Positions 46,002 through 57,404 of a stretch of DNA of 64,000 bases are shown here, in pieces. The DNA lies in assembly GCF_023856365.1 (NCBI RefSeq), contig NC_064534.1, positions 10,064,536 to 10,128,535 on the forward strand, given 5' to 3'. The position numbers were made by a program, and so were the translations under genes. How positions within the stretch are numbered: the stretch's first letter is position 1; each line of letters opens with the position of its first letter. The notes under the pieces were generated by a model, which did not search any database, was not told the origin of the DNA, and worked only from the letters and a program-made list of their open reading frames with translations. This DNA is from Brienomyrus brachyistius (taxonomy: Eukaryota > Chordata > Actinopteri > Osteoglossiformes > Mormyridae).

Positions 46002-46577
46002 GCTTCTGCCTGGTGTGCACAGCACCCTCTGCCTGCTGGCGACAACGTCCTCTGCCTGGTGGGGACAGCGTACTCTGCCTGGTGGGGACAGCGTACTCTG
46101 CCTGGTGGGGGACAGCGCTCTCTGCCTGGTGTGGACAACGTCCTCTGCCTGGTGGGGACAGCGCCCTCTGCCTGGTGGGGGACAGCGCCCTCTGCCTTGT
46201 GGTGGACAGCGTACTCTGCCTGGTGGGGGACAGCGCCCTCTTCCTGGTGGGGGACAGCATACTCTGCCTTGTGGTGGACAGCGTACTCTGCCTTGTGGTG
46301 GACAGCGTACTCTGCCTGGTGGGGGACAGCGCCCTCTTCCTGGTGGGGACAGCATACTCTGCCTTGTGGTGGACAGCGTACTCTGCCTGGTGGGGGACAG
46401 CGCCCTCTTCCTGGTGGGGACAGCGCACTCTGCCTTGTGGTGGACAGCACACTCTGCCTTGTGGTGGACAGTGTACTCTGCCTGGTGGGGACAGCGCCCT
46501 CTGCCTGGTGGGGGACAGCGCCCTCTGCCTGGTGGGGGACAGCGCCCTCTGCCTGGTGGGGACAGCACCCTCTGCTT
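46002..46577. repeat. 23-24-bp minisatellite, about 24 units
   Basis: Units read CTCTGCCTGGTGGGGACAGC followed by GCC, GTA or ATA. Four or five G residues set the unit length at 23 or 24. Variants CCTTGTGGTGGAC and CTCTTCCTGG recur in a set order, giving longer blocks of about 95-120 bp. Frames on both strands stay open for 185-235 codons. Frame shifts between 23- and 24-bp units make a real protein unlikely. Confidence 0.95.
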
Positions 46578-48481
46578 GATTCCATCCCACAGTTTAATGG
46601 GGGGGGGGGGCATTGAATCCACAGACAAACTTTTTTAGCTTTTTTTGCTGCCTGCCCGCCCTAAAATTGAATTCCCCCATTTGTCCACCATTAGTCTCTG
46701 ATGTGTCTGCGTGTGACAAATAACCTTAGGATGCTATGGGCAGATGCTTTGGGGGCACTACGCTGGGAATGGCCATATATAAAGATATAATGTATAATAC
46801 AGCTCAAAGTGCTGAGAGCACAATGGCGATGACAGAAACAACACGCAATATGTTATCGCATGATATCGCATGTTTATATTATGTTTCTCCGTCGCCTTCA
46901 TTTCTCTGCCTGCCCAGCAGGAAAAGTCACGTCGTGTCGCACTGATGAGGCTCCCCGCCTCGCTATCAGAGATGGATAACTTTGTCTCAGTCTGGTGGTG
47001 AAGAAAAAATAAAAATAAAATAAAACACGTCGAAAAAAGTCCATCGAGTTGTCAGCTATTGTCAGTCCCCGGAGCTGACGGCTACAGATGCTTCTGCGAT
47101 ACGGAATGACACCTTCTGTGGTCCTTCTGACTGGAGCAGGCCTCGCATAACACAGGCTTTCCTGCCTCTCTCCGATATTAAACGCACACACTTTCCTTTC
47201 CAGCTGGTCTGTTTTGAATACCGCTTTCATGCTGGTATATTACTGCATTTCCCTAGTGAATCTGGATAAGTAGTTACGTAACTGACTCCATTGCCATAAT
47301 GCAAATGTGTTGCGAATTAATATTTATCACAGTGGGAAACAGTGATAACTGATTGATTATTATAGATACAGGGGCAGAGATGTGAGAGGTTTCAACGCTG
47401 CCGGAATGTAAATCGAGGCAGCTGGCAAACATGACGAAGGAAAAGGCGTTTAAAAGATTAAAAATGTACTCTGCAAGAAAGATATGCTCTTTTTCCTCCG
47501 CACTAAAAAGTTGAAATTTTAGACTAATTGATATTTAACGTGGTCTGTAAAGCCATGGAATTAGACCGGCGTAACAGTCCTTTTTGGCGTCTGCTTCCCA
47601 CACGTGCAGACGGAAAGCCAGGTTAAGCGCACGCTGCCCGCAGGTGGTCTGCGTTGCACGCCACGTTGCCGGGTCACTATCAATCACTGCCCTGCCAGCT
47701 CTCTATTTTTAATAAGCACTTGTCTCTGGAGTCTATTTCTGAAGTGAGTCTCTTCTCTCTTTTTCCCTGTCAGTCCTGGTGAGGAGGTTTTCCATCCTTG
47801 CGGCTGGTGGTGTGGGTGGCGATGCTCTCGCCAAGGCTCGGCAGCGGGTGAGGCTCTCATCACGGCAAGTTGTTTAGATTGACGTGGAGCCGTTCGGCGA
47901 AATGTCGCCCATCCTCGAAATGTCAGAAAATTGGGCCGCTGGAGTACTTCCCCAAAATCGTCAAAAACGAGGACACCTCACATGACAGTAAATGGCATGT
48001 GTTTCTTCTTCTGGTGGACAGAATGTCAGTCATGATTAAAGGAAAAGGAAACGAAAAACCATAACATCTTACACACATGCTGCAGTTAATCTCTTCTTCA
48101 TCATTCTGCTTGTAAGAGACTAATAGCAAATCAGATGAAAGTAAGAGTGAATAGGAGGTGTGGCCTCCAGATAATATGTCGTTGGATGTTTCATTCATTT
48201 CCCCTCTAACTCTTCCATGCTTCTACAATAATTATATTACTATGAGAAGTCACCTGACATGTGCCTTTGGGGTCAATTTGACCCCAGGGTACGTGTGAGA
48301 GCTAATTACATCAGCATCTTGTTGAATCAATGCTTTTCTGATTTTTCCCTTTATTTTAGTGTCCAATACAGCCCTATATACATGTAAACTGTCTATGAAG
48401 TCTTAAAACCCACAGTACCCACCAATGGGAGTAACTCCCATTACAGAAACTGCTCTTTTCTAATCTGCTTCAAACGCCTTG
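46578..48481. other. Repeat-poor block; candidate conserved non-coding elements
   Basis: A G12 run lies at 46599-46610. About 47240-47560 and 47690-47780 (CTCTATTTTTAATAAGC, GAGTCTATTTCTG) are repeat-free. An open frame at 47870-48064 shows no known domain. No supported gene. Confidence 0.35.
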
Positions 48482-48656
48482 TTGGAATTCCAGCTTTTAC
48501 TTCCATGACAAGGTGAGGTCACCTCGTAACACAGTCCTTATTGGTTGTATACCTGCATGCAGACCGCACGAGCATGTGGCCCAAGCAGTTACAGAAAATG
48601 TATTGACCAATCAGAGCATACTGGGCTCATCGGGATTGGGAGTTAAAGCTCTAATC
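48482..48656 (+). repeat. Element X, left part
   Basis: Matches the reverse complement of the 4863-5126 copy: GGAATTCCAG, GAGGTCACCTCGTAACAC, TTATTGG and GACCAATCAGAGC. The stretch 48569-48606 differs from that copy and instead matches 51360-51397. Confidence 0.7.
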
Positions 48657-48855
48657 CAGGAGTGGCCAGTCTTATCCGCAAAAGGCCGGTATATATGCAG
48701 CTTTTTGGGGGTAACCTTTAGGTCAGCTGTTCAAGCCCAGGTATGAGGACTTTTCAGCCAATCAGTCCTCCAATTAGTAACCTAATTAAGGAGTTGCATA
48801 CACACATACACCCGCATACACACCGACCCTTTGCCGATAAGATTGGGCACCCCTG
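48657..48855. mobile_element. MITE-2, complete copy nested in element X
   Basis: The ends CAGGAGTGGCCAGTCTTATC and GATAAGATTGGGCACCCCTG pair as inverted repeats. The body has AACCTTTAGGTCAGCTGTTC, GAGGACTTTTCAGCCAATCAG and ACACACCGACCC. The flanking 8-mers CTCTAATC and TTCTAGCC match at 5 of 8 positions, in line with an eroded 8-bp hAT target duplication. Element X resumes directly after it. Confidence 0.88.
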
Positions 48856-48930
48856 TTCTAGCCGAATGCTTCAGACAGAGTTATAGACAGAATGAATAGA
48901 GATGGACAGTATGAGAAAATGATGTAATGT
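48856..48930 (+). repeat. Element X, right part
   Basis: GCTTCAGACAGAGTTATAGAC and GAATAGAGATGGACAGTATG match the far end of the inverted copy near 4863-4950. Confidence 0.7.
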
Positions 48931-49022
48931 AAATTTATTGTAGCAGACTCCAACCCAGGGGTTGAACCCAGGACCTTCTCACTGTGAGGCAGCAGTGCTA
49001 ACCACTGCGGCACTGTAGCACC
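48931..49022 (-). mobile_element. SINE-A-type 5' fragment
   Basis: On the minus strand it reads GTGCCGCAGTGGTTAGCAC, then TGCCTCACAGTGAGAAGGTC, then GGGTTCAACCCC. This is a head-only fragment of the subfamily with the AGAAGGTCCTGGGTTC wording. Confidence 0.7.
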
Positions 49023-50754
49023 CGTCAACTGACTGACTCGATTCACTGGCTTGAGTTTCATGCCCCACCCTCCCTCACGTTCGGATGCTTGTTTATACCA
49101 CTTTTTGTAAATGGTCAGTGATTGGTCAGCAGGCTGGTTCTGCCTGAGCCAACCCTGCATCAGCCTCCCCGCAGGGTCCCTCAACATCTTCTGGCAGCCG
49201 GCTGTAATGTGTAGCAGCCTCCCTGCTCAGCTGCTGGACTGGCCTTCCACTCCTCTCTATTTCCTACCTATAAGTGACTCCTATGCTTGTTTTATTAATA
49301 TGTCATATAAATAAAATATAAATAAAGATGAATTTGTATGTGAGAAAGTTGCATAGCATGACAGGACTGAACCAGAACTTTATATTAACATTTAATTATA
49401 TTTAGCTGACCATTTTGCTGAAAGTGGTTTACAAATGAGGCAGATAATACAACAAAAACTGCACAGTTGTCAAGAAACCAGCTTCGATGTAAGTGCTGCT
49501 ACCTAGACTGAAGACATGAAGACATGGATGTTGGGCCTACAGGCCTGGACTTGTGGTAACCAATAGCAAACAGTATGGGAGGCTTTTTGCTCGTCACCTG
49601 ACCATGCCTCAGCCCAGGACACACCCACTTACCTTATAAGGGAATTCTGGGTAAAATACTGCTCTGTTAAGCTGGGATAGAAGAGGAGGCAGATGTAGAG
49701 ATGTAGAGCGACAAATGACGGAGTGGCTGTAGGACATAAAAGGAGTGTATGAGAGCAGCTGCCGGAGGCCTTGGGAGGGGCAGTGTGGTGACTGTGATTA
49801 TATGGAGAGATTGGTTACACTGATTGCTTACATTTCTCCCAGTAGCTTCCTCCCCCCTGTGATGAGAGGAGCTGCTAAGCGATGTACCTGCGTGTTGTTT
49901 CGTTCCCCTGCTCCCTCCTCCCTGCTGAGACGGCCTCCTTCGTTCGTTCCCCAGCCTCAAGTTGTCTCACGCTGCTCCAGCCCGCCTTGTCTCTCCCTGG
50001 AAAAAGTGGCGGGGGAGGCGCAGTCTGCGCTGAGTTTCGGAGGTGCCCCCCGCCCTCACCTGCGACTCCCCCCCCCACCCCGCTTTCTCATTAAGCTCGC
50101 CGCTTCTTGTCTTTTTAGCCTCATTGTTTTCCATCTCCATTGCGAGATGCTGAGAACGTGCCCAAGAAGCCTGTCATCCACGGATGGCGTGTCAGCTGTC
50201 CCCTGTCACAGTGGGGGCCCTCTGATGCCAGTTTCATAAACCTGGGATCAAACATCACATATTTTTCCCTTCTTGTTATTTAATGAATGCATGATATATA
50301 GTAATTCTTGTTTATAATTACCATTTTGCTACAGCTTTCCCTTAAAGGCCATTTGCATTTAGACCATCTAAGGTTTGCTTAATGAATAAAATTAATGAGG
50401 TTAATGATGTCACTGATGTACAAACAAGCTGAAGTAATGTAAGTTATTCCTTGCTGGATTTAATTACATATCTGATGTCGGGGTAGAGAACAATACTGCT
50501 TGCAGGGCTTATGAGCTAGAGGGCTGCTATCTTTGGTAACCTGCCAGAGGCACTGTGTACTCACCTCATCCAAGTTGTTATGTAGGAAACACAACCACGC
50601 AACACACGGCAATGCAACACATAGGGAGCCTAGTTTCCATGAACAGCAGGCCTGGATGGCTTCGGTGAGGAGCGGTAGCACAAGGTAATACCGCTCCATC
50701 GGGTGATGTTTCTATATCGCAAACTTCAGTGCAACACAATTCAGTGCCAGCAAA
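49023..50754. other. Unassigned sequence with a GC-rich patch
   Basis: 49850-50240 is GC- and C-rich with a 164-codon plus-strand open frame (49745-50239) lacking any recognised domain. No repeat family; no supported gene. Confidence 0.4.
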
Positions 50755-51071
50755 TTGCTCAGCTGACATTTCAGCACCATGGGCAGCCATACGAATGAAC
50801 ATTTCAGAACCATGGACAGTGGCAGAACTGAGTCGTTCGGTCTGGTGACATTCCAGGACTACGGACAGAGACTGAACTTGGAACTTTTGATTGAAGAGAT
50901 TTCAGAAGCATGGGCAGTGGCAGAAATTACTAGCGCTTGCTGGTGACATTTCAGGACCACGGACAGAGACAGAACTTAGACGTTCTGATTGGAGAGATTT
51001 CAGGGTCATGGGCAGTGATGCAACATGGTGGGTTTGGGGCTGATATTTCAGCACCATGGGTAGCTGCAGCA
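50755..51071 (+). repeat. Degenerate tandem repeat, left block
   Basis: CATTTCAG followed by CCATGG/CATGG and GCAGTGGCAGAA recurs about six times with roughly 30-60-bp spacing, for example near 50767, 50802, 50891 and 50947. It shares the CATTTCAGCACCAYGG(G)CAG motif with the right block at 51398-51745, suggesting one array split by the SINE between them. Confidence 0.6.
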
Positions 51072-51397
51072 CAGTGTGAGCAGTGGTTAGCACTGATGCC
51101 TCGCACCTCTGGGACCAGGGCTTGAGTGTTCACCACGACTCCATGTACATGGAGTTTTCATGTTCTCCATGTCTTTGTGTTTCCTCTGGGTACTCCGGTT
51201 TCCCCCCTACCCACACTCCAAAAAACATGCTGAGGTAAATCAGAGTTACACACAGGTATGCGTGGGTGAGTGAATGGAGTGTGGGTGTGCACAGGGATTC
51301 TCGGTCGACCCCCACCCTACGCCCTTAGCCTCAGGGACGGGCTTCAAACCCCCTGTGGTCGAGCACGTGGCCCAAGCAGTTACAGAAAATGTATTGA
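51072..51397 (+). mobile_element. SINE-A inserted in a tandem array
   Basis: GTGTGAGCAGTGGTTAGCAC, TGCCTCGCACCTCTGGGACC, CTCTGGGTACTCCGGTTTCC and CAAAAAACATGCTGAGG follow SINE-A order. The 3' end is unusual: GTGGCCCAAGCAGTTACAG then AAAATGTATTGA in place of the typical CGGTTTGGAAAATGGATGG. That same 3' stretch is found at 48569-48606. Confidence 0.8.
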
Positions 51398-51745
51398 ATT
51401 ATCTCAGCACCATGGATTATGACACGACTCTGGCTGACATTTCAAAACCACAGACTGCAAGTAATGCCATGGTGGTCGCTGTCTATTTCAGTCCAGGAAG
51501 TAAGTACCATACCACAAAAAAAACACATTTCAGCACCACAGACAGTGCACTCCATCCTGCTTTCACTGATAAAAGTCTATGACCATACACCATAACCCAG
51601 AAAACACGTTTCTGCACCATGGACAGTGCATTAAATCCCGCTTCTGCTGATAAAAGTCCATAATCACGCACCATACTGCAAAAAATACATTTAAGAGCCA
51701 CGGACAGTGTGCTAAATTTTGCTTCCACTGATAAAGACCATGCAC
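51398..51745 (+). repeat. 81-bp tandem repeat, right block
   Basis: Units starting ACATTTCAGCACCAC (51525), ACGTTTCTGCACCATG (51605) and ACATTTAAGAGCCACG (51687) give an 80-82-bp period. Each contains GACAGTGYRYT and CTGATAAA. The first 120 bp (51398-51520) are a more worn version. Confidence 0.75.
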
Positions 51746-52689
51746 CACACCAAGGCAAAACATTGGACAGGAGGCCTATTGACATGATCCAGCTTCCGCA
51801 GAAAACAGCTCATCACCGTGGGCCTTCAGCTTTCAGCGGACACCTATGTGCCCGCTTTCCCACACAATCACTCTACAGGCTCATTACCGGAAGCTCATCC
51901 TGCACTGTATCTGCACCACGTCCTCATCCACGCCTCCCACCAACATGACGAGAACCCACAGCTTCTTCCCCACCACCTGCATTCCAGCATCTCTGGACAG
52001 TGTCCCGCTCAAACACCTTAGAACTCCCTCTTCTTCATCACTCTCCCAGTAAGAGACTAATAGCAGTTGTGATAAAAAGCACAAAAGCTGGATAAAATGC
52101 AAGCCCAGTGTGTGCACATGCTTTCAACAGAAAAGTACTTTCTAAACATGCAACTTTAAAATGATCTGTTTAGTGAGTCATTCTCTAAAAGAGCTTCTCA
52201 TGCTGGTCTGGGAAATGACAGAAAGCAGGTCTGTGTCTCTCTCTGGGACATTTAAATATAAATAGACCTGCAGCGTTACGCCCGCGAGCCCTTCTGGCCG
52301 CGGAGCCGCTCATGGATGACGGCGGAGTGCCTAGGCCGCTGAATGATGTGGCAATTTCCTGGCGCCGAAGCCATTCCGAGCGGGAATGGCGAGGAAGCGA
52401 AGGTGGGAAATGGCAGGCGTAGTACTGTGGCTATTCGTAAGCCGTATGCAAAAAATGGCTGCCGCTCTGATAGGCCGGTGTAATGCTGAAGGATTCTGGC
52501 GGGAAACGGACATGCAGGTGGGTCTATGTCTCTGCCCGGTTATGCACCCAGCTACAAACGTGCATATACATATTTTTGTCATTTTATGATCCCACCTAAC
52601 TATCTGACTGGTATCACATTAGGATACTAGAATCACAACCTTTTTTATCTCAGAGGGAAATTCTTGACATTGGGACATATTGGCAAAGG
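51746..52689. other. Unassigned sequence with a repeat-poor block
   Basis: 52250-52520 is GC-mixed and repeat-free, with an E2F-like GGCGGGAAA at 52498-52506. Open frames of 60-83 codons overlap on both strands with no domain. No supported gene. Confidence 0.4.
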
Positions 52690-52800
52690 TGCTACATTAG
52701 ATTAGATTTGGTTTTATTATAATTGTGTAAAGTACAAGTACTCAGCCATCGAAACACGGTTTGGAATCTACTCAGAAAGTGCAAAATAACGCGCAAGTAC
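52690..52800 (+). repeat. Dispersed repeat fragment, 'TTTATTATAATTGTG...AGTACAAG' type
   Basis: GGTTTTATTATAATTGTGT, AAAGTACAAGTACTCAGCC, CGAAACACGG and CTCAGAAAGTGCAAAATA follow the order of a common fish retroposed repeat (TTTATTGTCATTGTA... AGTACAAGTAC... GAAATGCAG). I do not give it a formal name. Confidence 0.5.
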
Positions 52801-52802
52801 TA

Positions 52803-53070
52803 AAACCTTGCACCTCTGGGTCTAGTGTTCAACTTTCTACCAGGGTTCTGTGGAGTTTGCATGTTCCTCTGGGTTCTCCAGTTTCCCCTCACAGTTCAAA
52901 AACACGCTGAAGCTAATTCCCAAAGTTCCCATAAGTGTACATCAGTGCGTGTGCCCTGTGATGGGTTGGTGCCCCCCACCCTCGGTTTTCCCTGCCCTGT
53001 ATCTGTAGGCTCTGGAACCCCCCACCCCGTGACCCTGAATAGGATAAGTGGTTATAGGAGATGGGTGTGT
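52803..53070 (+). mobile_element. SINE-A, head-truncated copy
   Basis: Begins at CTTGCACCTCTGGGTC just before the B-box site and continues through GTGGAGTTTGCATGTTCC, CTCCAGTTTCCCCTCACAG, GGTTGGTGCCCCCCACCC and GAATAGGATAAGTGG. It ends at GGAGATGGG without a GGAT array. Its GGTGCCCCCCACCCTCGG segment closely resembles the unit of the 28985 minisatellite. Confidence 0.8.
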
Positions 53071-54434
53071 GTAACAAATAATTAGATGCACATTTAATAG
53101 AAAAATGCACACGTGTGGTATAAATAACGAACACATGCAGTACCTGAGATTGTAACGAAGAAGAGAGGAACCAGAAATAACCATAATGTTTCTATGCCAT
53201 AGACCCCATTCTGGCCTGAGGGATCAACGGATTTAGGTTTCTGTAGGAAAGGGAGCATAGACGCGAAAACGATGTCATGCCGTGTTAATGACACTTTGTG
53301 TAAGTGTTGTGGGGGCGTGGGGGGGTGACAAACCAGAAAATTATGTGACATTTTCGTAAGACCCATGTAACCGTTTGAGCGTGCCTTCCCTGCTATCACA
53401 GAGGATCACAAGTCTCACTGTCAGTCATTAATAGCAGCATCACCCCGGTGCGGAGATCGATGTACCGGCCCGGCGCACCGCCGTGAGCGGTGGGCCTCTC
53501 GCTCGCACGCTGCATCTGGCGGCACTAATAAATAAATAAGTGGCCCCGTCATCCATCTCTGTCAGGGTTTCATCAGCACACTGGTCCATCCCACAGGCCC
53601 ACTTTGTAATTTGGGAGCGGTGATGAAGCACCCCACTGGGATTCCTGACACCCCAACTGTCATCCAGAGAGCTAGGGAACACTGCAGAAGGCGGACAGGG
53701 CCCGGCTGGGGGGCGCATTCGGGGGCAGCATGGGGGGGGGGGGGGGGGGGAGAGTGCTTTTTTCTTCGTTTAACAAAACATGCAATGACCCATGTTATAC
53801 CGAGATCAGAAGTTACCCGGATACACGTCTCAAGCCGTAGCTGTCCAGCGATTTGCCCGCTTCTGTTTCCTTCATGCCGCGATTCCATCTCGGTTCAAAG
53901 CACTTCGTTATTTTTGTCTTTTTTTTTTTTTCCGCGTGACAAGCTGACACCACGGTGACAAGCAGATGTCTGAGGGGGAGCAGGGAGTGAGGAATGATCT
54001 TGTTTAGCACGCAGCTGTAAAAAGGTCCCCTTCTCCAGTGGCGTGCTGATTTTTCGGAGCGGAAGGCGTGCGGCTTTGAGCCACAGAGCACTGCATTCTG
54101 TGAATCCGGTGTGTAATTAAACTAGCTATTTATACCTGGAGCACAAAAATTAATAGTCCTCAGCAGTAAACGAAATATTCTTCACCGGGAGCTGAGGAGA
54201 GTGATTTCCTGAACAAATCAGAAAAGAGTCTGTAGTTTGTGTCTAATCCTTATCAGCTTGTCAAGCACAGACACTGCGTCCGAAAATATTCTTTCCACTC
54301 TGTGTTAAAATAAAGGTTGCAAACTTTTTTGGGTTTAATAACTTGAACTTGTGAAACTTTCCACAAACATACAATGTACAGTATGAATATGAGTTCTGAT
54401 GGAAATATTGCAGGTCTTAGTGTTTAATTTAATT
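53071..54434. other. Unassigned sequence with a G19 run and repeat-poor blocks
   Basis: G19 lies at 53732-53750 and a T-run at about 53918-53930. About 53430-53700 is repeat-free, with GGCGGCACTAATAAATAAAT. Open frames are short and unrecognised. Confidence 0.4.
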
Positions 54435-54755
54435 CCATCCAACCATCCATCAAGATAACATTTGTCCTATTCGGGATCATGGGGGGTCTGGACCCTACGG
54501 GTGCAAAGTAGGGAACTTCCCAGGATGGGGGGCCAACCCATTGCAGGGCACATTTACACACCATATACTTACACACCATTCACTCACACCTACAGGCAAC
54601 TCCAAATAGTCTCAGTATGTTTTTGGACTGTGGGGGGAAGCCTGAGTACCTGGAGGAAACCCCACGATGGCATGGGGAGAACATGCAAACTCCATACACA
54701 TGGAACCCAGGCGGAGACTCGAACCTCTGCGCCACTGTGCCATCCCCTTTAAGCC
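54435..54755 (-). mobile_element. SINE-A, near full-length diverged copy
   Basis: On the minus strand: ATGGCACAGTGGCGCAG, GGTTCGAGTCTCCGCC (good B box), GTGTATGGAGTTTGCATG, TTCTCCCCATG and a tail reading TTGATGGATGGTTGGATGG. Confidence 0.85.
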
Positions 54756-54955
54756 CATTAAAGCATGCAATACCTCAAGACATGCAGTTAAGTGAATCAG
54801 CACCTCAAAACTGCCTTTAGTGAGTGCCTATGCACTGCGATGGACCGGTGTCCGGACCCGGGTGGCCCGCTGCCCTCTGTCCTGTGCATCCCAAATGCTC
54901 CAGGCTCACGGTGACCCTGTTGTGGAACATGGATGGATTATTATTATTATTACTG
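54756..54955 (+). mobile_element. SINE-A 3' fragment and short (TTA)n
   Basis: GCTCCAGGCTCACGGTGACCC and AACATGGATGGATTATT form a SINE-A-type 3' end, followed by about five TTA units. Confidence 0.5.
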
Positions 54956-55197
54956 CTATTATACACAGTACCATTTACTTATATGGAGGGATTTGTGACA
55001 GCCAATTTGTTTGAAAAGGTTAGCTTAGCACGCAGGTTAGCCAGGTAGCTCAGCAAGTGGCATACAGCCAGATATTACATAAATCTTCCCTTATTACCTT
55101 ATTCACCACGTGTCACTTCCTAATGCTCTGGGATTATCTACCCCAAGCCAGTGTGTCATCAACCGCTGAGTTTCCTGATTTACTGTATGTGTAAATA
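54956..55197. other. Unassigned sequence
   Basis: Nothing recognised. Confidence 0.5.
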
Positions 55198-55230
55198 AGG
55201 GTGTGTGTGTGTGTGTGTGGGGGGGGGGGG
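55198..55230 (+). repeat. (GT)n followed by G12
   Basis: About ten GT units pass directly into twelve G residues. Confidence 0.93.
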
Positions 55231-57234
55231 TGGAGGAAATATCCTTAGGAGAAAAGAAACAAATTATGAGACAAAATGAAACTACAGAACAAGGAAATCG
55301 GTGCCACCACTGCTGAGTGTTGATGGCCTCCCAGACCAAATCAACCCTGGACAACACTTACCTGCAGAGCGACCAAGGAACGCAAGACTGGAAATGCTAA
55401 GGTTACTGCAGCAATGATGCTGTTAGCCGGGCATAGCAGCCGACCTCTTCATCCGCGTGACTCGCCTGGTTACTGAGGGAGTGGCTCTGGGACATTAACA
55501 GGAATAACCGTCCAAAGCAACACATCGTGCGTCCTCCGTGGGTCAGTGCGGGCAGTTTTCAGGTTTCAGTTTCCTGTTTGATGTCACAGCCTTAGTGTCT
55601 TAAATAGAGTGAATATCAGCATAGAGGAATTAATATGCCACACAACCCTTCTGTCATTCTCATCAGCACACAGTTGTCTGTTATGGCTACATAATCTGAT
55701 ATACAGTGTGCATATTATAATCGGTGATTTATTCATTTCTGCCATAAAACAAACACCATTCAGCTAAGGTAAGATCTGTCCTTGGGACTCTTACCGCCAT
55801 AAAACACATATGTCTTTCTCTGATGCCTCACGTCTCTGGAATAAATCCCTGACAAACAGCAGAGTATATTGGAAAATATGACGGTAATATCTTCAGGCAG
55901 CAGGACTCGTGCAGAATCCCCTTCGCAGCAGGGGATAAGCTTGTTGGTACTTCTGCTGAGGAAAAAAAAAAAGTAATAATTTATGTTTTAATTACCATTA
56001 GCTAGTTGAGATGGAGGCTCTGCAGGTGGCTTTGAACAGAGGACTTGTGGCTGCAGGTGTGTTGGATTAAATCCAGCCCCTCCCCAATATGGGCCTGCTC
56101 TCCTGGTGCTGTGTGAGTTTATTTTGTACGAAGGCTGACTGTTCTGCAGACCAGGTGACTGTGACATGCCCAAACATGTAGACCTCGGCTCCCACTCCAT
56201 CCCTGGCTCTGAGACACCAGCAGTTCACAGAGATGAATGGACACATGAAATGCACTTAGGGCAGGTGCATTTGCATTGTTTACCGATTATGACTAAGAAA
56301 ATTCATGCACCAATAGGGCCTTTAATCATGTCTTCTGTAAGCATCCGGAAAAAACGTGCAAAATAATAAGCCAGTTTCATTTGTGTCTATTTCAGTTGCT
56401 AAAAAACTTGATCTGGCAAAATTCAATAAACTTTTAATTACTTATGACTCATTACTGTTCCATGGTACCATCACAGTACCATTAAGAAAAACAACTGTTG
56501 CCACCAAAGGGATGCTATATTTTTCCTAATTAAAAGTTACTGGACTATTTTCAGATAGCAACAAGCGCCAAGATCCTATATTCCTCTGTAAATAATCTCC
56601 CCGTAATCAATAAGACAAGCTCGGCTCTCTTTTCAGCATATTATTTAGAACACCTTGCTCTGAAATGAAGCATAACCGTCATGTTTGCAGTGGGGGGGCG
56701 TACATTCTTGCTTGGTAATATGTCCTCATGTTGGTCACCAAAAAAGGCAATGATAATGTTTGGTGTCGGATTAAATCTCCACTCAAAATAATATGTTAAA
56801 TAATTCATGGCTGATATTTAAAGCAGTATGCATCAATTTCTGCAACAGAGTGCAAACATAAAGATCAAGAATACTGTAGGTCTTCTGGAAGAACAAAAAC
56901 TACTAAGCATGTAATAATGTGACGATAAATTGTGGTACAAATTTATGACGATTCCCCCCAACTAGCGACCAGCTAATGCAACCTGAAAAAGTAACATTAC
57001 GAGATGGTGAAATAGCTATTAAGAACAAGATTAATATTTGTTTTTAACTTTTAACGTATAAAAGAATAATTAAAGTGCAACATTTCAAATGTTTGTAAAT
57101 AATTATTATTGATTATTAACAAAATTGAAAAAAGTGTTCCTTTAAATTTAACAGAAAGAATATTTAATTTGATAAAGAATTGTAAAATAAATGTTGCATT
57201 TTATGGTAATAAAATTCTTTTGTTTATTTTATTT
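55231..57234. other. Repeat-poor block; candidate conserved non-coding elements
   Basis: About 55560-55790 and 56370-56690 are repeat-free with homeodomain-like cores (CTTTTAATTACTTATG, CCTAATTAAAAG) and an AP-1-like TGACTCA at 56445-56451. No open frame with a recognised domain. Conservation is untested. Confidence 0.35.
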
Positions 57235-57335
57235 TTTTTTTCAAAAATATCATGGAGGGATCGTACCATGAACCCAATATCGTGAATCAAACCAAATCGT
57301 GAACTGGGGGTATTGTCACATGTCTAACAACTACT
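57235..57335. mobile_element. Old hAT-like transposon end
   Basis: TACCATGAACCCAATATCGTG, AATCAAACCAAATCGTGAAC and GTATTGTCACATGTCTAA resemble the subterminal ATCGTGAA repeats of fish Ac/Tol-type hAT ends. A related phrase, GACGATAAATTGTGGTAC, lies upstream at about 56922, so an element of roughly 400 bp is possible. Very diverged. Confidence 0.35.
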
Positions 57336-57404
57336 TCACTACACTGGGTTCATTCATTCAGCTTATAGTCTGACATGAAAAGTAATGTATACACAATGAA
57401 GACG

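Noticed and set aside
45921..46638. Open frames of 185-235 codons on both strands
   Set aside because: Frames of the 23-24-bp minisatellite; both strands cannot plausibly encode several overlapping proteins.
49745..50239. A 164-codon open frame in GC-rich sequence
   Set aside because: No domain, low-complexity Pro/Ser/Leu composition, and overlapping open frames in the other strand; GC-rich DNA has few stops.
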